DNA of 33,565 nucleotides from Lyngbya sp. PCC 8106 (GTDB lineage Bacteria; Cyanobacteriota; Cyanobacteriia; Cyanobacteriales; Microcoleaceae): contig NZ_AAVU01000059.1 of assembly GCF_000169095.1 (NCBI RefSeq), forward strand, positions 1-33,565, in the 5' to 3' direction. Below, piece by piece: positions 15,182 through 21,823 of this stretch. Below the pieces are notes generated by a model, which saw nothing but the letters and a program-made list of their open reading frames with translations, was not told the origin of the DNA and did not search any database. A program made the translations under genes and the position numbers. Each line of letters opens with the position of its first letter. Positions within the stretch are counted from its first letter, which is position 1.

Positions 15182-15703
15182 ATGCACAAAATTAGTGTAG
15201 CTGAGTTACGGTCGCAATATGCACAAGGAAGACGAAATTTTAGTGGCATCAGCATAGAAAAAGTTGATTTATTCGAGGCTAATTTAGAAGGAATAAATTT
15301 AGACAATAGCCAACTCAACGAAGCTTATATGCCCTATGCAAATTTGAGTTATGCTAACTTACAAAATAGCGAAATTACCAAAGCTGAACTCGGAGATATT
15401 CGACTGTATCAAGCCAACCTTTCTTCGGCAAACTTAAAAGGCACTAACTTATCAAGAGCTAACTTACGTTACGCGAATTTACAAGGTGCTAACCTCTCCA
15501 ATGTTAACTTACAAGGTGCCGACTTGTACAATGCCAACTTGACAGATGCCAACTTGCGCTATTCTAATTTAAGTGGAGCAAATTTAGAACAAGCCCAACT
15601 CAACAATACCGAACTCTCTGGCTGTAATTTATTTCGCTCTAAAATGGCTAATCTCTCTGAAGCTAAATGTGATCACACAACCATTGGGCCAGAGGGATAT
15701 TAA
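15182..15703 (+). CDS. Pentapeptide repeat protein
   Basis: A 173-residue protein built of A(D/N)LxX repeats. After a short lead (MHKISVAELRSQYAQGRRNF), about 22 consecutive five-residue units run from residue 20 to 160, such as ANLSY ANLQN, GANLS NVNLQ GADLY NANLT DANLR. These fold as a right-handed quadrilateral beta-helix. No signal peptide, so probably cytoplasmic. Cyanobacteria carry dozens of such proteins, mostly of unknown role. It lies 16 bases ahead of the response regulator and is probably its operon partner. No clear ribosome-binding site precedes ATG 15182. Confidence 0.92.
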   Translation: MHKISVAELRSQYAQGRRNFSGISIEKVDLFEANLEGINLDNSQLNEAYMPYANLSYANLQNSEITKAELGDIRLYQANLSSANLKGTNLSRANLRYANLQGANLSNVNLQGADLYNANLTDANLRYSNLSGANLEQAQLNNTELSGCNLFRSKMANLSEAKCDHTTIGPEGY

Positions 15704-15719
15704 ACCTTAATCCAACACC

Positions 15720-16394
15720 ATGAGAATTTTACTCGTTGAGGATGATCAACGCATCGCCAAAGCCTTATCGAGATCATTACAAACTCAAAACTATGTGATC
15801 GATGTGGCTTTGGAGGGCGAAGCGGGTTGGGAATTTGTACAGTCTTTTGAATACGATTTAATTGTATTAGATGTCATGTTACCCAAACTCAATGGTATTA
15901 ACCTATGTCAGCGCATACGTCAAGCTGGTTATACGATGCCCGTTTTGATGCTCACCGCCAAAGATTCCAGTCAAGACAAAGTAATCGGTTTAGATGCAGG
16001 TGCCGATGACTATGTGGTAAAACCTTTTGATTTACCCGAATTAGCCGCAAGAATTCGAGCCTTACTGCGTCGAGGAACCTCCATTTTACCACCCATTTTA
16101 GCATGGGAAAAACTCAGCCTCAATCCTAATACCTGCGAAGTCACCTACAACCAACATCCCTTACATCTCACTCCCAAAGAATACGGCTTGTTAGAATTAT
16201 TCTTGCATAATCCTCAACGAGTTTTCAGTCGCAGCAACATTTTAGAACACTTATGGTCTTTTGAAGATCCACCGAGCGAAGAAGCCGTTAAAGTTCATAT
16301 TAAAGACATTCGCCGCAAACTCAAAACCGTAGGCGCTCCTCCCGATTTGATTGAAACCGTTTACGGAATGGGATATCGCCTCAAACGCAGTTAA
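15720..16394 (+). CDS. OmpR/PhoB-family response regulator
   Basis: A 224-residue two-component regulator. The receiver domain (1-115) has the acidic pair in LVEDDQ, the phosphoacceptor Asp51 in LIVLDVMLPK, the Thr in MLTAKD and the Lys in VVKPFD. The C-terminal winged helix (125-222) includes HLTPKEYGLLELFL and the recognition segment VKVHIKDIRRKLK, ending in ETVYGMGYRLK. All switch residues are present, so it should be active. It sits between the pentapeptide gene (16-base gap) and a histidine kinase (about 50 bases), which is the cognate sensor by position. It resembles the RppA/ManR type of cyanobacterial regulators, but I cannot assign one. Confidence 0.94.
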   Translation: MRILLVEDDQRIAKALSRSLQTQNYVIDVALEGEAGWEFVQSFEYDLIVLDVMLPKLNGINLCQRIRQAGYTMPVLMLTAKDSSQDKVIGLDAGADDYVVKPFDLPELAARIRALLRRGTSILPPILAWEKLSLNPNTCEVTYNQHPLHLTPKEYGLLELFLHNPQRVFSRSNILEHLWSFEDPPSEEAVKVHIKDIRRKLKTVGAPPDLIETVYGMGYRLKRS

Positions 16395-16443
16395 TTAGAG
16401 GAAAAAAGGAAGATTGATCATTCATCATTCATATTCCCTAACC

Positions 16444-17763
16444 ATGAAGCCTAACCGGAAAACCCAAAACTCCGTGAGTCCTCAATTTCAAACCCTACGC
16501 TGGCGGTTACTCGGATCATACCTAATAATTATGGTTGCGATTCGGCTAATTTCTGATTTATTAGTTTATCATTTTTTTACGAATAGTCTTTACCAACAAC
16601 TCGATAACCGAATACTGAACCTCGCTCAAGCTGCTGCTCATAGTTTAGTTGCGATCAAACAAGACTCCAACGCAGTGAATGAAACGCCTTATCGTCCCCT
16701 CGATGGGGATGGAGATCTTGATATTCCTTGGCAAAATCTTCGCAAACCCAATCAAAGTGTAGAATGGTTTGCTTCAGATCAGAAACGTTTAGCATTTTCA
16801 GGGATATTATTTTCTGACTTCCCTTTACAACCGGGCTTTGAAACTTTTGCTGCGGGAACAATTCGCAGTTTAATGATTCCTGCTTATAGTTATAATCAAC
16901 AACAAATCCGACAACTAGAAGGTTATGTTCGAGTCAGTGAGTCTACCGAGTCGATAGAAGGAGTTCTCTCAAAACTGCGTTGGGGTTTAACCCTGGGCGG
17001 TTGTGTGGGGTTTGGATTAATTGGAGTTGGGGGAATGTGGCTGACTCAACAATCGATTAAACCCATAGAACAGAGTTTTAAGCAATTACAACAGTTTACC
17101 GCAGATGCTTCCCACGAATTGCGATCGCCCCTAACTGTGATTAAAACTTCGGTTCAAGTTTTAGAAACTCATGCCAATTATATTTATGCTGAAGATAGAG
17201 AACAATTTCAGGCAATTATTAGCGCGACAAATCAAATGAGTCGTTTGGTTGAAGATTTGCTGTTACTCGCTCGTACTGATCAATTTAATCGTACATCAGA
17301 TCAATCTTTAAGTCTGATTGTTATCAACGAATTGTTAGAAGAAGTTGTTGAACTTTTAGACTTAAATGCCGAAGCTAAAAATATAGTAATTCAATTCAAA
17401 CCGCAAACCGATGTCAAAGTCAAAGGTGATGCTTCTCAGTTGTTTCGTCTGTTTCGCAACTTGATTGAAAATGCCCTGCAATATACTCCCCCAGGCGGAA
17501 CGGTTACGCTTTCAAATCACAGAGAAGATCAAGTGGTGTGGGTAGATGTTAAAGATACGGGGATAGGTATTGCTTCGGAGCATTTACCTTTTGTATTTGA
17601 TCGTCTCTGGCGGGCGGATACTGCACGAACTTATTGTGAAGACGGTTCTGGGTTAGGGCTAGCCATTTCCCAAGCTATTAGTCGCCGTCATGGTGGAGAA
17701 ATCACTGTTAAAAGTAAAGTTGGAGTCGGGAGTTGCTTTCAAGTCCGTCTACCAGTAGCCTAG
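16444..17763 (+). CDS. Membrane sensor histidine kinase
   Basis: A 439-residue kinase. TM1 is at about 20-40 (GSYLIIMVAIRLISDLLVYH) and TM2 at about 180-205 (GLTLGGCVGFGLIGVGGMW), enclosing a periplasmic sensor region of about 140 residues. A short HAMP-like connector leads to the phosphoacceptor helix FTADASHELRSPL (His about 224). The ATPase domain has an N box (NLIENALQYTPPGG), G1 DTGIGIA and G2 GSGLGLAIS. Complete and likely functional; paired with the regulator just upstream. The start is uncertain: TTG 16414 in the same frame has AAGGA close by, while ATG 16444 lacks one; homologues tend to start near MKPN. The stimulus is not evident. Confidence 0.92.
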   Translation: MKPNRKTQNSVSPQFQTLRWRLLGSYLIIMVAIRLISDLLVYHFFTNSLYQQLDNRILNLAQAAAHSLVAIKQDSNAVNETPYRPLDGDGDLDIPWQNLRKPNQSVEWFASDQKRLAFSGILFSDFPLQPGFETFAAGTIRSLMIPAYSYNQQQIRQLEGYVRVSESTESIEGVLSKLRWGLTLGGCVGFGLIGVGGMWLTQQSIKPIEQSFKQLQQFTADASHELRSPLTVIKTSVQVLETHANYIYAEDREQFQAIISATNQMSRLVEDLLLLARTDQFNRTSDQSLSLIVINELLEEVVELLDLNAEAKNIVIQFKPQTDVKVKGDASQLFRLFRNLIENALQYTPPGGTVTLSNHREDQVVWVDVKDTGIGIASEHLPFVFDRLWRADTARTYCEDGSGLGLAISQAISRRHGGEITVKSKVGVGSCFQVRLPVA

Positions 17764-17815
17764 ATAACGGTTGACTGAACTAATTTTTTAATTTTAACTT
17801 TTGGGATGTGTTTTT

Positions 17816-18343
17816 ATGTGCGATTCTAGTTCTGAAATCATCCAGCGCACAATTGAGTACATGACGGACTTTTTAGAACAGCCTCATCCAATTTTTGGCG
17901 GTTTACCTGTTTGTCCGTTTACTCGTAAAGCTCGTTTAAGCAATCAGATTCTCTACAAAGTTGATCATTTTGACATAAATTCTAGTCTCAATTTAGATTC
18001 TACTCTAATTCAAAGTATTCAAGAGTTTCATCAAAATCAACACGATGAAGTTTTGCTGGTTCTTCATCCCGATTCCCAAGCCCTAACACCCGAACAAACC
18101 CAAGAGTTTATTAACTGTTTAAATCCTATTATTTCCTCATGGGGTTTAGTTGCGTTCGGTGGACATCCTGATGAATCCTTTAATATTCAAGGCGTTTATA
18201 CTCGGAGATTACCTTATATTAATTTGACGATTCAAGCTCAATGCTTACTTACACAAGCTTCTGAGACTTTACTCAAAACAAAATATTATCAGAATTGGAC
18301 ACCTGAAAATCTTAAAAATGTAGGGTTTCCGCGATCGCATTAG
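17816..18343 (+). CDS. Conserved-looking unknown protein
   Basis: A 175-residue soluble protein starting MCDSSSEIIQRTIEYM. ATG 17816 is taken over the in-frame TTG at 17801. Notable stretches are FGGLPVCPFTRKARLSNQIL (residues 27-46) and DEVLLVLHPDSQALTPEQ with a predicted strand-helix pattern, then WGLVAFGGHPDESFNIQG. The C-P-F-T and HPD motifs recall metal or redox sites but I cannot place the protein in a family. No signal peptide or membrane helix. It ends on a HIP1 octamer (GCGATCGC). It follows the kinase by 52 bases and is probably independent of the PepSY-like gene 188 bases downstream. Confidence 0.75.
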   Translation: MCDSSSEIIQRTIEYMTDFLEQPHPIFGGLPVCPFTRKARLSNQILYKVDHFDINSSLNLDSTLIQSIQEFHQNQHDEVLLVLHPDSQALTPEQTQEFINCLNPIISSWGLVAFGGHPDESFNIQGVYTRRLPYINLTIQAQCLLTQASETLLKTKYYQNWTPENLKNVGFPRSH

Positions 18344-18354
18344 TTGATGAGTCT

Positions 18355-18383
18355 GTCATCTTGAGTGAAACGAAGGATCTTTT
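18355..18383. repeat. Copy of a dispersed GTCAT...GAAACGAAGGATCT repeat
   Basis: The 29 bases reading GTCATCTTGAGTGAAACG then AAGGATCTTTT match, from memory, a short repeat found between genes in many bacterial genomes, usually written with the form TCATTCTGAGTGAA-GAATCT. It lies in the 188-base gap after the unknown gene. The rest of the gap is C/T-rich (TTCCCCCTTTCCCTAAGTTCC). Confidence 0.45.
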
Positions 18384-18531
18384 CCCTGAACTGTTCCCCC
18401 TTTCCCTAAGTTCCCACTCCCAAACTTCTGCGATCAGACTAATTTTTTCATCTTCCCGAGTTCTTTACTTTTTCCTTCTATAGTAAAAACTGTTAAAGCT
18501 AGGCAAAGCCGTTAAAACGGAGGATCAGACT

Positions 18532-18819
18532 ATGATGCGAGTTTTCCGAAAATATCACCGGATGATCGCAATTACAGCGAGTTTACCCTTGCTGCTAACA
18601 GTGATTACAGGAGTCGGTTACACCATCTTTGATGAATGGTTTCATCAAGATGAAATTGGGGAATTTCTAATCCGATTACATACTTTGAAAATGTTTGGAC
18701 TGGATGAAATTTATCCCGTTTTAAATGGGGTAGCCTTGATCGGTTTACTGGTAACTGGTTTGAGTATGACCAGTTTATTTAAGAAACGCCCTCAACCGAA
18801 ATCTGTTAGTGATCGCTAA
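18532..18819 (+). CDS. Small PepSY-TM-like membrane protein
   Basis: A 95-residue protein with GGAGGA at 18519-18524, seven bases before ATG 18532 (an adjacent ATG is at 18535). Two membrane helices: residues 10-32 (RMIAITASLPLLLTVITGVG) and 62-82 (VLNGVALIGLLVTGLSMTSL). The N-terminal pattern RKYHRMIAI...TG and the loop FLIRLHTLKM resemble the PepSY-associated transmembrane family. In related proteins, conserved histidines at these positions can ligate heme; here H9 and H36 are candidates. It lies 75 bases upstream of the rubrerythrin lipoprotein and could be its membrane redox partner, which is inference. Confidence 0.75.
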   Translation: MMRVFRKYHRMIAITASLPLLLTVITGVGYTIFDEWFHQDEIGEFLIRLHTLKMFGLDEIYPVLNGVALIGLLVTGLSMTSLFKKRPQPKSVSDR

Positions 18820-18894
18820 TTATTTTCGACTAAATTTGCTTTCAGATACTTGATTAACCCAAAATCTTTACTCTACCCACAGGAGAATTTTACC

Positions 18895-19593
18895 ATGATA
18901 TTTCGTTATTTTAATCGCCAAAGTTTCGTTGCTGTCGTTGCCGTTAGTTTAGTTAGTTTATTTGGTTGTTCTCAACAGCAACCCTCAGCAACCATTGAAC
19001 CTTCTCCTGATACAGCAACAACAGTTGCTAGTGAAACAAAAGCCGCAGATCCTCAAGCCGAAACGTTAAAAAATCTACAAGCAGCTTATAATGGTGAATC
19101 TAACGCTCATGTGATGTATTTAGAATTTTCGGAAAAAGCCGATGAAGAAGGCTACGCAGAAGTTGCGCGTTTATTTCGTGCGGCCGCTCGTGCCGAAGAA
19201 ATTCACCGCGATAATCATGCTAAAGTGATAAAATCAATGGGTGCAACCCCTGAAAACGATATTGCAACTCCACAAGTAAGTTCAACCGCAGAAAATCTTG
19301 AAAAGGCAATTAAAGGGGAATCCTACGAACGAGATACCATGTATCCTAAGTTTATTTCTCAAGCGAAAACCGCAGGAAATGAAGCAGCAGTTCAAACCTT
19401 TACCTACGCCACCGAAGCCGAAACTCAACACGCTGCATTTTATACTCAAGCCCTCAACAATCTCAATGAGTGGAAAGAAGCAACTCAACCCTTTTATGTT
19501 TGTGAAGCTTCAGGACATACAACAATAAATGCAGAGGAAGCAGCAGCCTGTCCTCAACCTAACGGTTCAGAAAAATTCGAGGAAGTTCTATAA
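18895..19593 (+). CDS. Rubrerythrin-like lipoprotein
   Basis: A 232-residue protein whose start at 18895 has AGGAG at 18881-18885. A lipoprotein signal ends in SLFGC, with lipidated Cys25. The ferritin-like diiron domain (about 60-190) has rubrerythrin features: LQAAYNGESNAHVMYLEFSE, AARAEEIHRDNH, KGESYERDTMYPKF and EAETQHAAFY, with the Glu/His ligands in place. Rubrerythrins reduce peroxide in the cytoplasm of anaerobes; a lipid-anchored, exported form is unusual. The C-terminal rubredoxin-like segment (FYVC-EASGHT and ACPQPNG) keeps only two of four cysteines, so it probably cannot hold iron. Electrons may come from the adjacent Rieske or PepSY-like protein. Confidence 0.88.
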   Translation: MIFRYFNRQSFVAVVAVSLVSLFGCSQQQPSATIEPSPDTATTVASETKAADPQAETLKNLQAAYNGESNAHVMYLEFSEKADEEGYAEVARLFRAAARAEEIHRDNHAKVIKSMGATPENDIATPQVSSTAENLEKAIKGESYERDTMYPKFISQAKTAGNEAAVQTFTYATEAETQHAAFYTQALNNLNEWKEATQPFYVCEASGHTTINAEEAAACPQPNGSEKFEEVL

Positions 19594-19599
19594 TTTAGG

Positions 19600-19652
19600 G
19601 AAACCTAACATTACTGATATTTGTTGGGTTTCATTCCTAAACTCAACCTCCG
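19600..19652. repeat. Dispersed TGTTGGGTTTC-type palindromic repeat
   Basis: GAAACCTAACA (19600-19610) pairs with TGTTGGGTTTC (19622-19632), ten Watson-Crick pairs and one G-T, with an 11-base loop. A third arm, TAAACTCAACCTCC, follows. The whole resembles a repeat seen many times in filamentous cyanobacterial genomes (TGTTGGGTTTC...CAACCCAACCTAC, from memory). It lies between the rubrerythrin and Rieske genes and lacks a T-run. Confidence 0.6.
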
Positions 19653-19692
19653 TCTTCTAGAATGTTGTTTTGAAAGTCGATAATTTCAGTTT

Positions 19693-20133
19693 ATGAAACG
19701 TCGAGAATTTGTTACTTGGGTTGGAGTTGGGGGATTAGCGAGTTATTTGCCGATTGTATTAGCCGCTTGTTCACCTCAACAGACAGAATCACAATCAACA
19801 GTTAGTTCTGTGGATGCAGAGGGATATCAATCGATAGGAACTCTCGATCAATTAGCAGAAAAAGGTCAACTTTCAAGTAAAGAATTGGCAATGGGTTCAG
19901 TATTAGTCATTCAAAAACCGGATAACCCTCAAGAACTAATTGCAGTTAACCCAACTTGTCCTCACGCGGGATGTTCTGTGAATTGGAAAGCCGATCAAAA
20001 TGCGTTTATTTGTCCCTGCCATGATTCCAAATTTGCCGCCGATGGTCAACTCTTAGAAGGGCCAGCAGAAGAACCCCTAAAACGCTATGAAGCCAAGTTA
20101 GAAGGACAAACGATTCTCGTCAAAGCCGGTTGA
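19693..20133 (+). CDS. Rieske [2Fe-2S] lipoprotein
   Basis: A 146-residue protein. A Tat-like start (MKRREFVTWVGVGG) and a lipobox LAAC, Cys26, indicate export and lipidation. The cluster motifs are CPHAGC at 89-94 and CPCHDSKF at 107-114: C89, H91, C107 and H110 would ligate the 2Fe-2S cluster, and C94 with C109 would form the usual disulfide. It lacks the long membrane anchor of the b6f Rieske subunit. It is a one-domain Rieske carrier next to a rubrerythrin lipoprotein, suggesting envelope electron transfer. Its TGA stop (20131-20133) overlaps the likely right end of the tnpB element, so the last few residues may have been shaped by the insertion. Confidence 0.92.
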   Translation: MKRREFVTWVGVGGLASYLPIVLAACSPQQTESQSTVSSVDAEGYQSIGTLDQLAEKGQLSSKELAMGSVLVIQKPDNPQELIAVNPTCPHAGCSVNWKADQNAFICPCHDSKFAADGQLLEGPAEEPLKRYEAKLEGQTILVKAG

Positions 20134-20166
20134 CACTCCCCGCAATAAATTACGGGGATTCTTGGT

Positions 20167-21450
20167 TCACAGATCAAACTTTCTAGTACAGGATTGCTCC
20201 AACACTAAAAGCGGTTCAATCTCCCCAAGCTTTAAAGATCCGGTCTGCCCGACCGTACTGAGAGCCTTTTTTAAGATGTTCTTAGCCGCGTTAACATCTC
20301 TATCTTCGCTGTATCCGCAGTGATGGCAAATATGCGTTCTGGTTGATAGAGACTTAGGAACTTTATTGCCGCAGTTAGAACAGTTTTGAGATGTATTATG
20401 GGGAGCAACCGGAATAGTTAGCTTACCATATTTAATTGCAAAATATTCCAACCAATGACGAAAAATTGACCAAGCAACATCCGAGATTGATTTAGCTAAA
20501 TGTCGATTTTTTACCATGCCTTTAATATTCAAGTCTTCGTAGGCAACCACATCGTTAGAGTGGATTACGCAATACGCAATTCTCTTTGCGTATTCTTTAC
20601 GCTGCCGACTTACTCTCAAATGCTTCCGGGCATATTGACATCTGGCTCTGTGGTAGTTTTTTGACTGCGGCTTGGCTCCTCGAATGTACTTCTTGGATTT
20701 TCTGCGATTAGCACGATTTAACTTTTTTTCAGCTTTCCTGTAGAACTGAGGATTTTCGATAGTATTTCCTGAACTATCTGCCAAAAAATACTTGATTCCA
20801 ACATCTAAGCCTATTGCTTTACCCGTTGGTTCTGTTTCTACCTTGAGATCAACTGAAATACAAAACTGCACGTAATATCCATCAGCTCTCCTGACTATCC
20901 TCACTCTTTTAAGATCTTTGAGTTGATAGCGGTGCGACCCCGCGCCACCTGCGGGCGCTTGGGAACGCGCACCAAGAGAGAAATGCAGGTCGTAGGTTCC
21001 CTTTAGCTTCAGTCTACCAATATTATTTTTATCGGTGAAAGTAATCGCCTTCCTGTTCTCTGAAAGCTTCCACCCGGAAGTCTTATATTCAACAGAACGA
21101 GCGTGTTTCTTGAATTTAGGGAACCCCTTTTTGCCTGGTACTTTGCGCTTGCAGTTGTCGTAAAATCGACTAATCGCACTCCAACTACATTCAGCCGCAG
21201 ACTGTCTAGCCTGAGAGTTGAGTTTGTTCGCAAAAGGATATTGTTTAGCCAGTACCTTGCAATATTTATTGAGGTCGTATTTGCCCACTTTTTTATTGTC
21301 CATCCAGTATCTTAAACAAGAGTTGCGGATGAACTTGTAGGAGCGTATCGCCTCGTCAATTGCTTGATACTGGCTATCTTTCCCTTTTGCCTTGAACTCG
21401 AAGACTATCAATACTTGACTTACTGCCTCATAATCTATACTGGCCATCAT
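20167..21450 (-). CDS. tnpB: TnpB RNA-guided nuclease (IS605 OrfB)
   Basis: A 427-residue TnpB, the RNA-guided nuclease family ancestral to Cas12. The RuvC catalytic motifs are all present: Asp in IGLDVGIKYF, Glu in VVAYEDLNIKG, and Asp in EDRDVNAAKN. The zinc-binding site is CSNCG...CHHCGYSEDRD. The N-terminal domain has YKFIRNSCLRYWM and the FPKFKKH motif. Between HF and YQLKDLKR lies an unusual Gly/Ala-rich insert, GARSQAPAGGAGSHR, from a 51-nt palindromic insertion. The frame is open to GTG 21484-21486; ATG 21448-21450 (MMASIDYEAV) is chosen. The right-end region at about 20130-20300 would yield the guide RNA. It appears intact. Confidence 0.92.
   Translation of the reverse strand: MMASIDYEAVSQVLIVFEFKAKGKDSQYQAIDEAIRSYKFIRNSCLRYWMDNKKVGKYDLNKYCKVLAKQYPFANKLNSQARQSAAECSWSAISRFYDNCKRKVPGKKGFPKFKKHARSVEYKTSGWKLSENRKAITFTDKNNIGRLKLKGTYDLHFSLGARSQAPAGGAGSHRYQLKDLKRVRIVRRADGYYVQFCISVDLKVETEPTGKAIGLDVGIKYFLADSSGNTIENPQFYRKAEKKLNRANRRKSKKYIRGAKPQSKNYHRARCQYARKHLRVSRQRKEYAKRIAYCVIHSNDVVAYEDLNIKGMVKNRHLAKSISDVAWSIFRHWLEYFAIKYGKLTIPVAPHNTSQNCSNCGNKVPKSLSTRTHICHHCGYSEDRDVNAAKNILKKALSTVGQTGSLKLGEIEPLLVLEQSCTRKFDL
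20929..20979. repeat. In-frame 51-nt palindromic insert inside tnpB
   Basis: The core, 20931-20973, starts GGTGCG and ends CGCACC (inverted), and contains CCCGC (20939-20943) pairing with GCGGG (20951-20955) around a seven-base loop. At 51 nt it preserves frame and encodes 17 residues absent from TnpB homologues as I recall them. It is GC-rich against its AT-richer surroundings. Confidence 0.6.
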
Positions 21451-21536
21451 AGGATAAAAATATCCACTGCCATTTAAAAATGGCACTCTTGCTTATATCC
21501 CCCGGATGAATCGCGGGGGCCGATCGCATCGCCCCC

Positions 21537-21823
21537 ATAATTCTCAACTCCTGACCATTTACTGTTTACCGTCAAAACAGTTCACGAAAAAGAGAGTTCA
21601 CTATTGATAGTAAACCCCCCTTATCGCAAATAGGGGGCGACATTGTTACAAAATCTCGGTAAATTGGGATAAGGTGATCGCTCAGTTGAATTTATAGATG
21701 CTTAAATTAGCTGATCGCACTTGCATCTGACGAAATCACTGGAAAATCAAACTTGATTGATCCAGAAGTCAGATTTTCATTGAGTCACAATTTACTAAAC
21801 AGACAAGGGTTGAGGAAGTCAAT
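21537..21823. other. Intergenic region upstream of nucleotidyltransferase
   Basis: About 290 bases (370 counted from the tnpB start) between the IS element and the next gene. It contains a hairpin, CCCCCTTATCGCAAATA followed by GGGGG (about 21616-21637), with no T-run, and scattered GTTCAC repeats. A ribosome site GAGGAA precedes the gene at 21824. No promoter stands out. Confidence 0.4.

Larger units (their letters stand above)
20130..21520 (-). mobile_element. IS200/IS605-family element with tnpB only
   Basis: A 1.4-kb element in minus orientation containing a full-length tnpB and no tnpA. The right end, at the lower coordinate, has hairpin CCCCG(10)CGGGG at 20138-20157 and a terminal TTGA at 20130-20133 (TCAA on the element strand, the right cleavage motif of IS608-type elements). 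The left end has hairpin CCCCCG(9)CGGGGG at 21499-21519; a second palindrome, GGGGGC(10)GCCCCC at 21515-21536, follows. The exact left boundary is not clear. Lacking tnpA, it would need a transposase in trans. Confidence 0.75.

Noticed and set aside
21451..21486. Extended GTG start for TnpB
   Set aside because: Adds residues not seen in homologues as remembered, and overlaps a hairpin region of the left end.
21616..21637. CCCCC/GGGGG hairpin as a terminator
   Set aside because: No T-run on either strand and no gene ending close enough.
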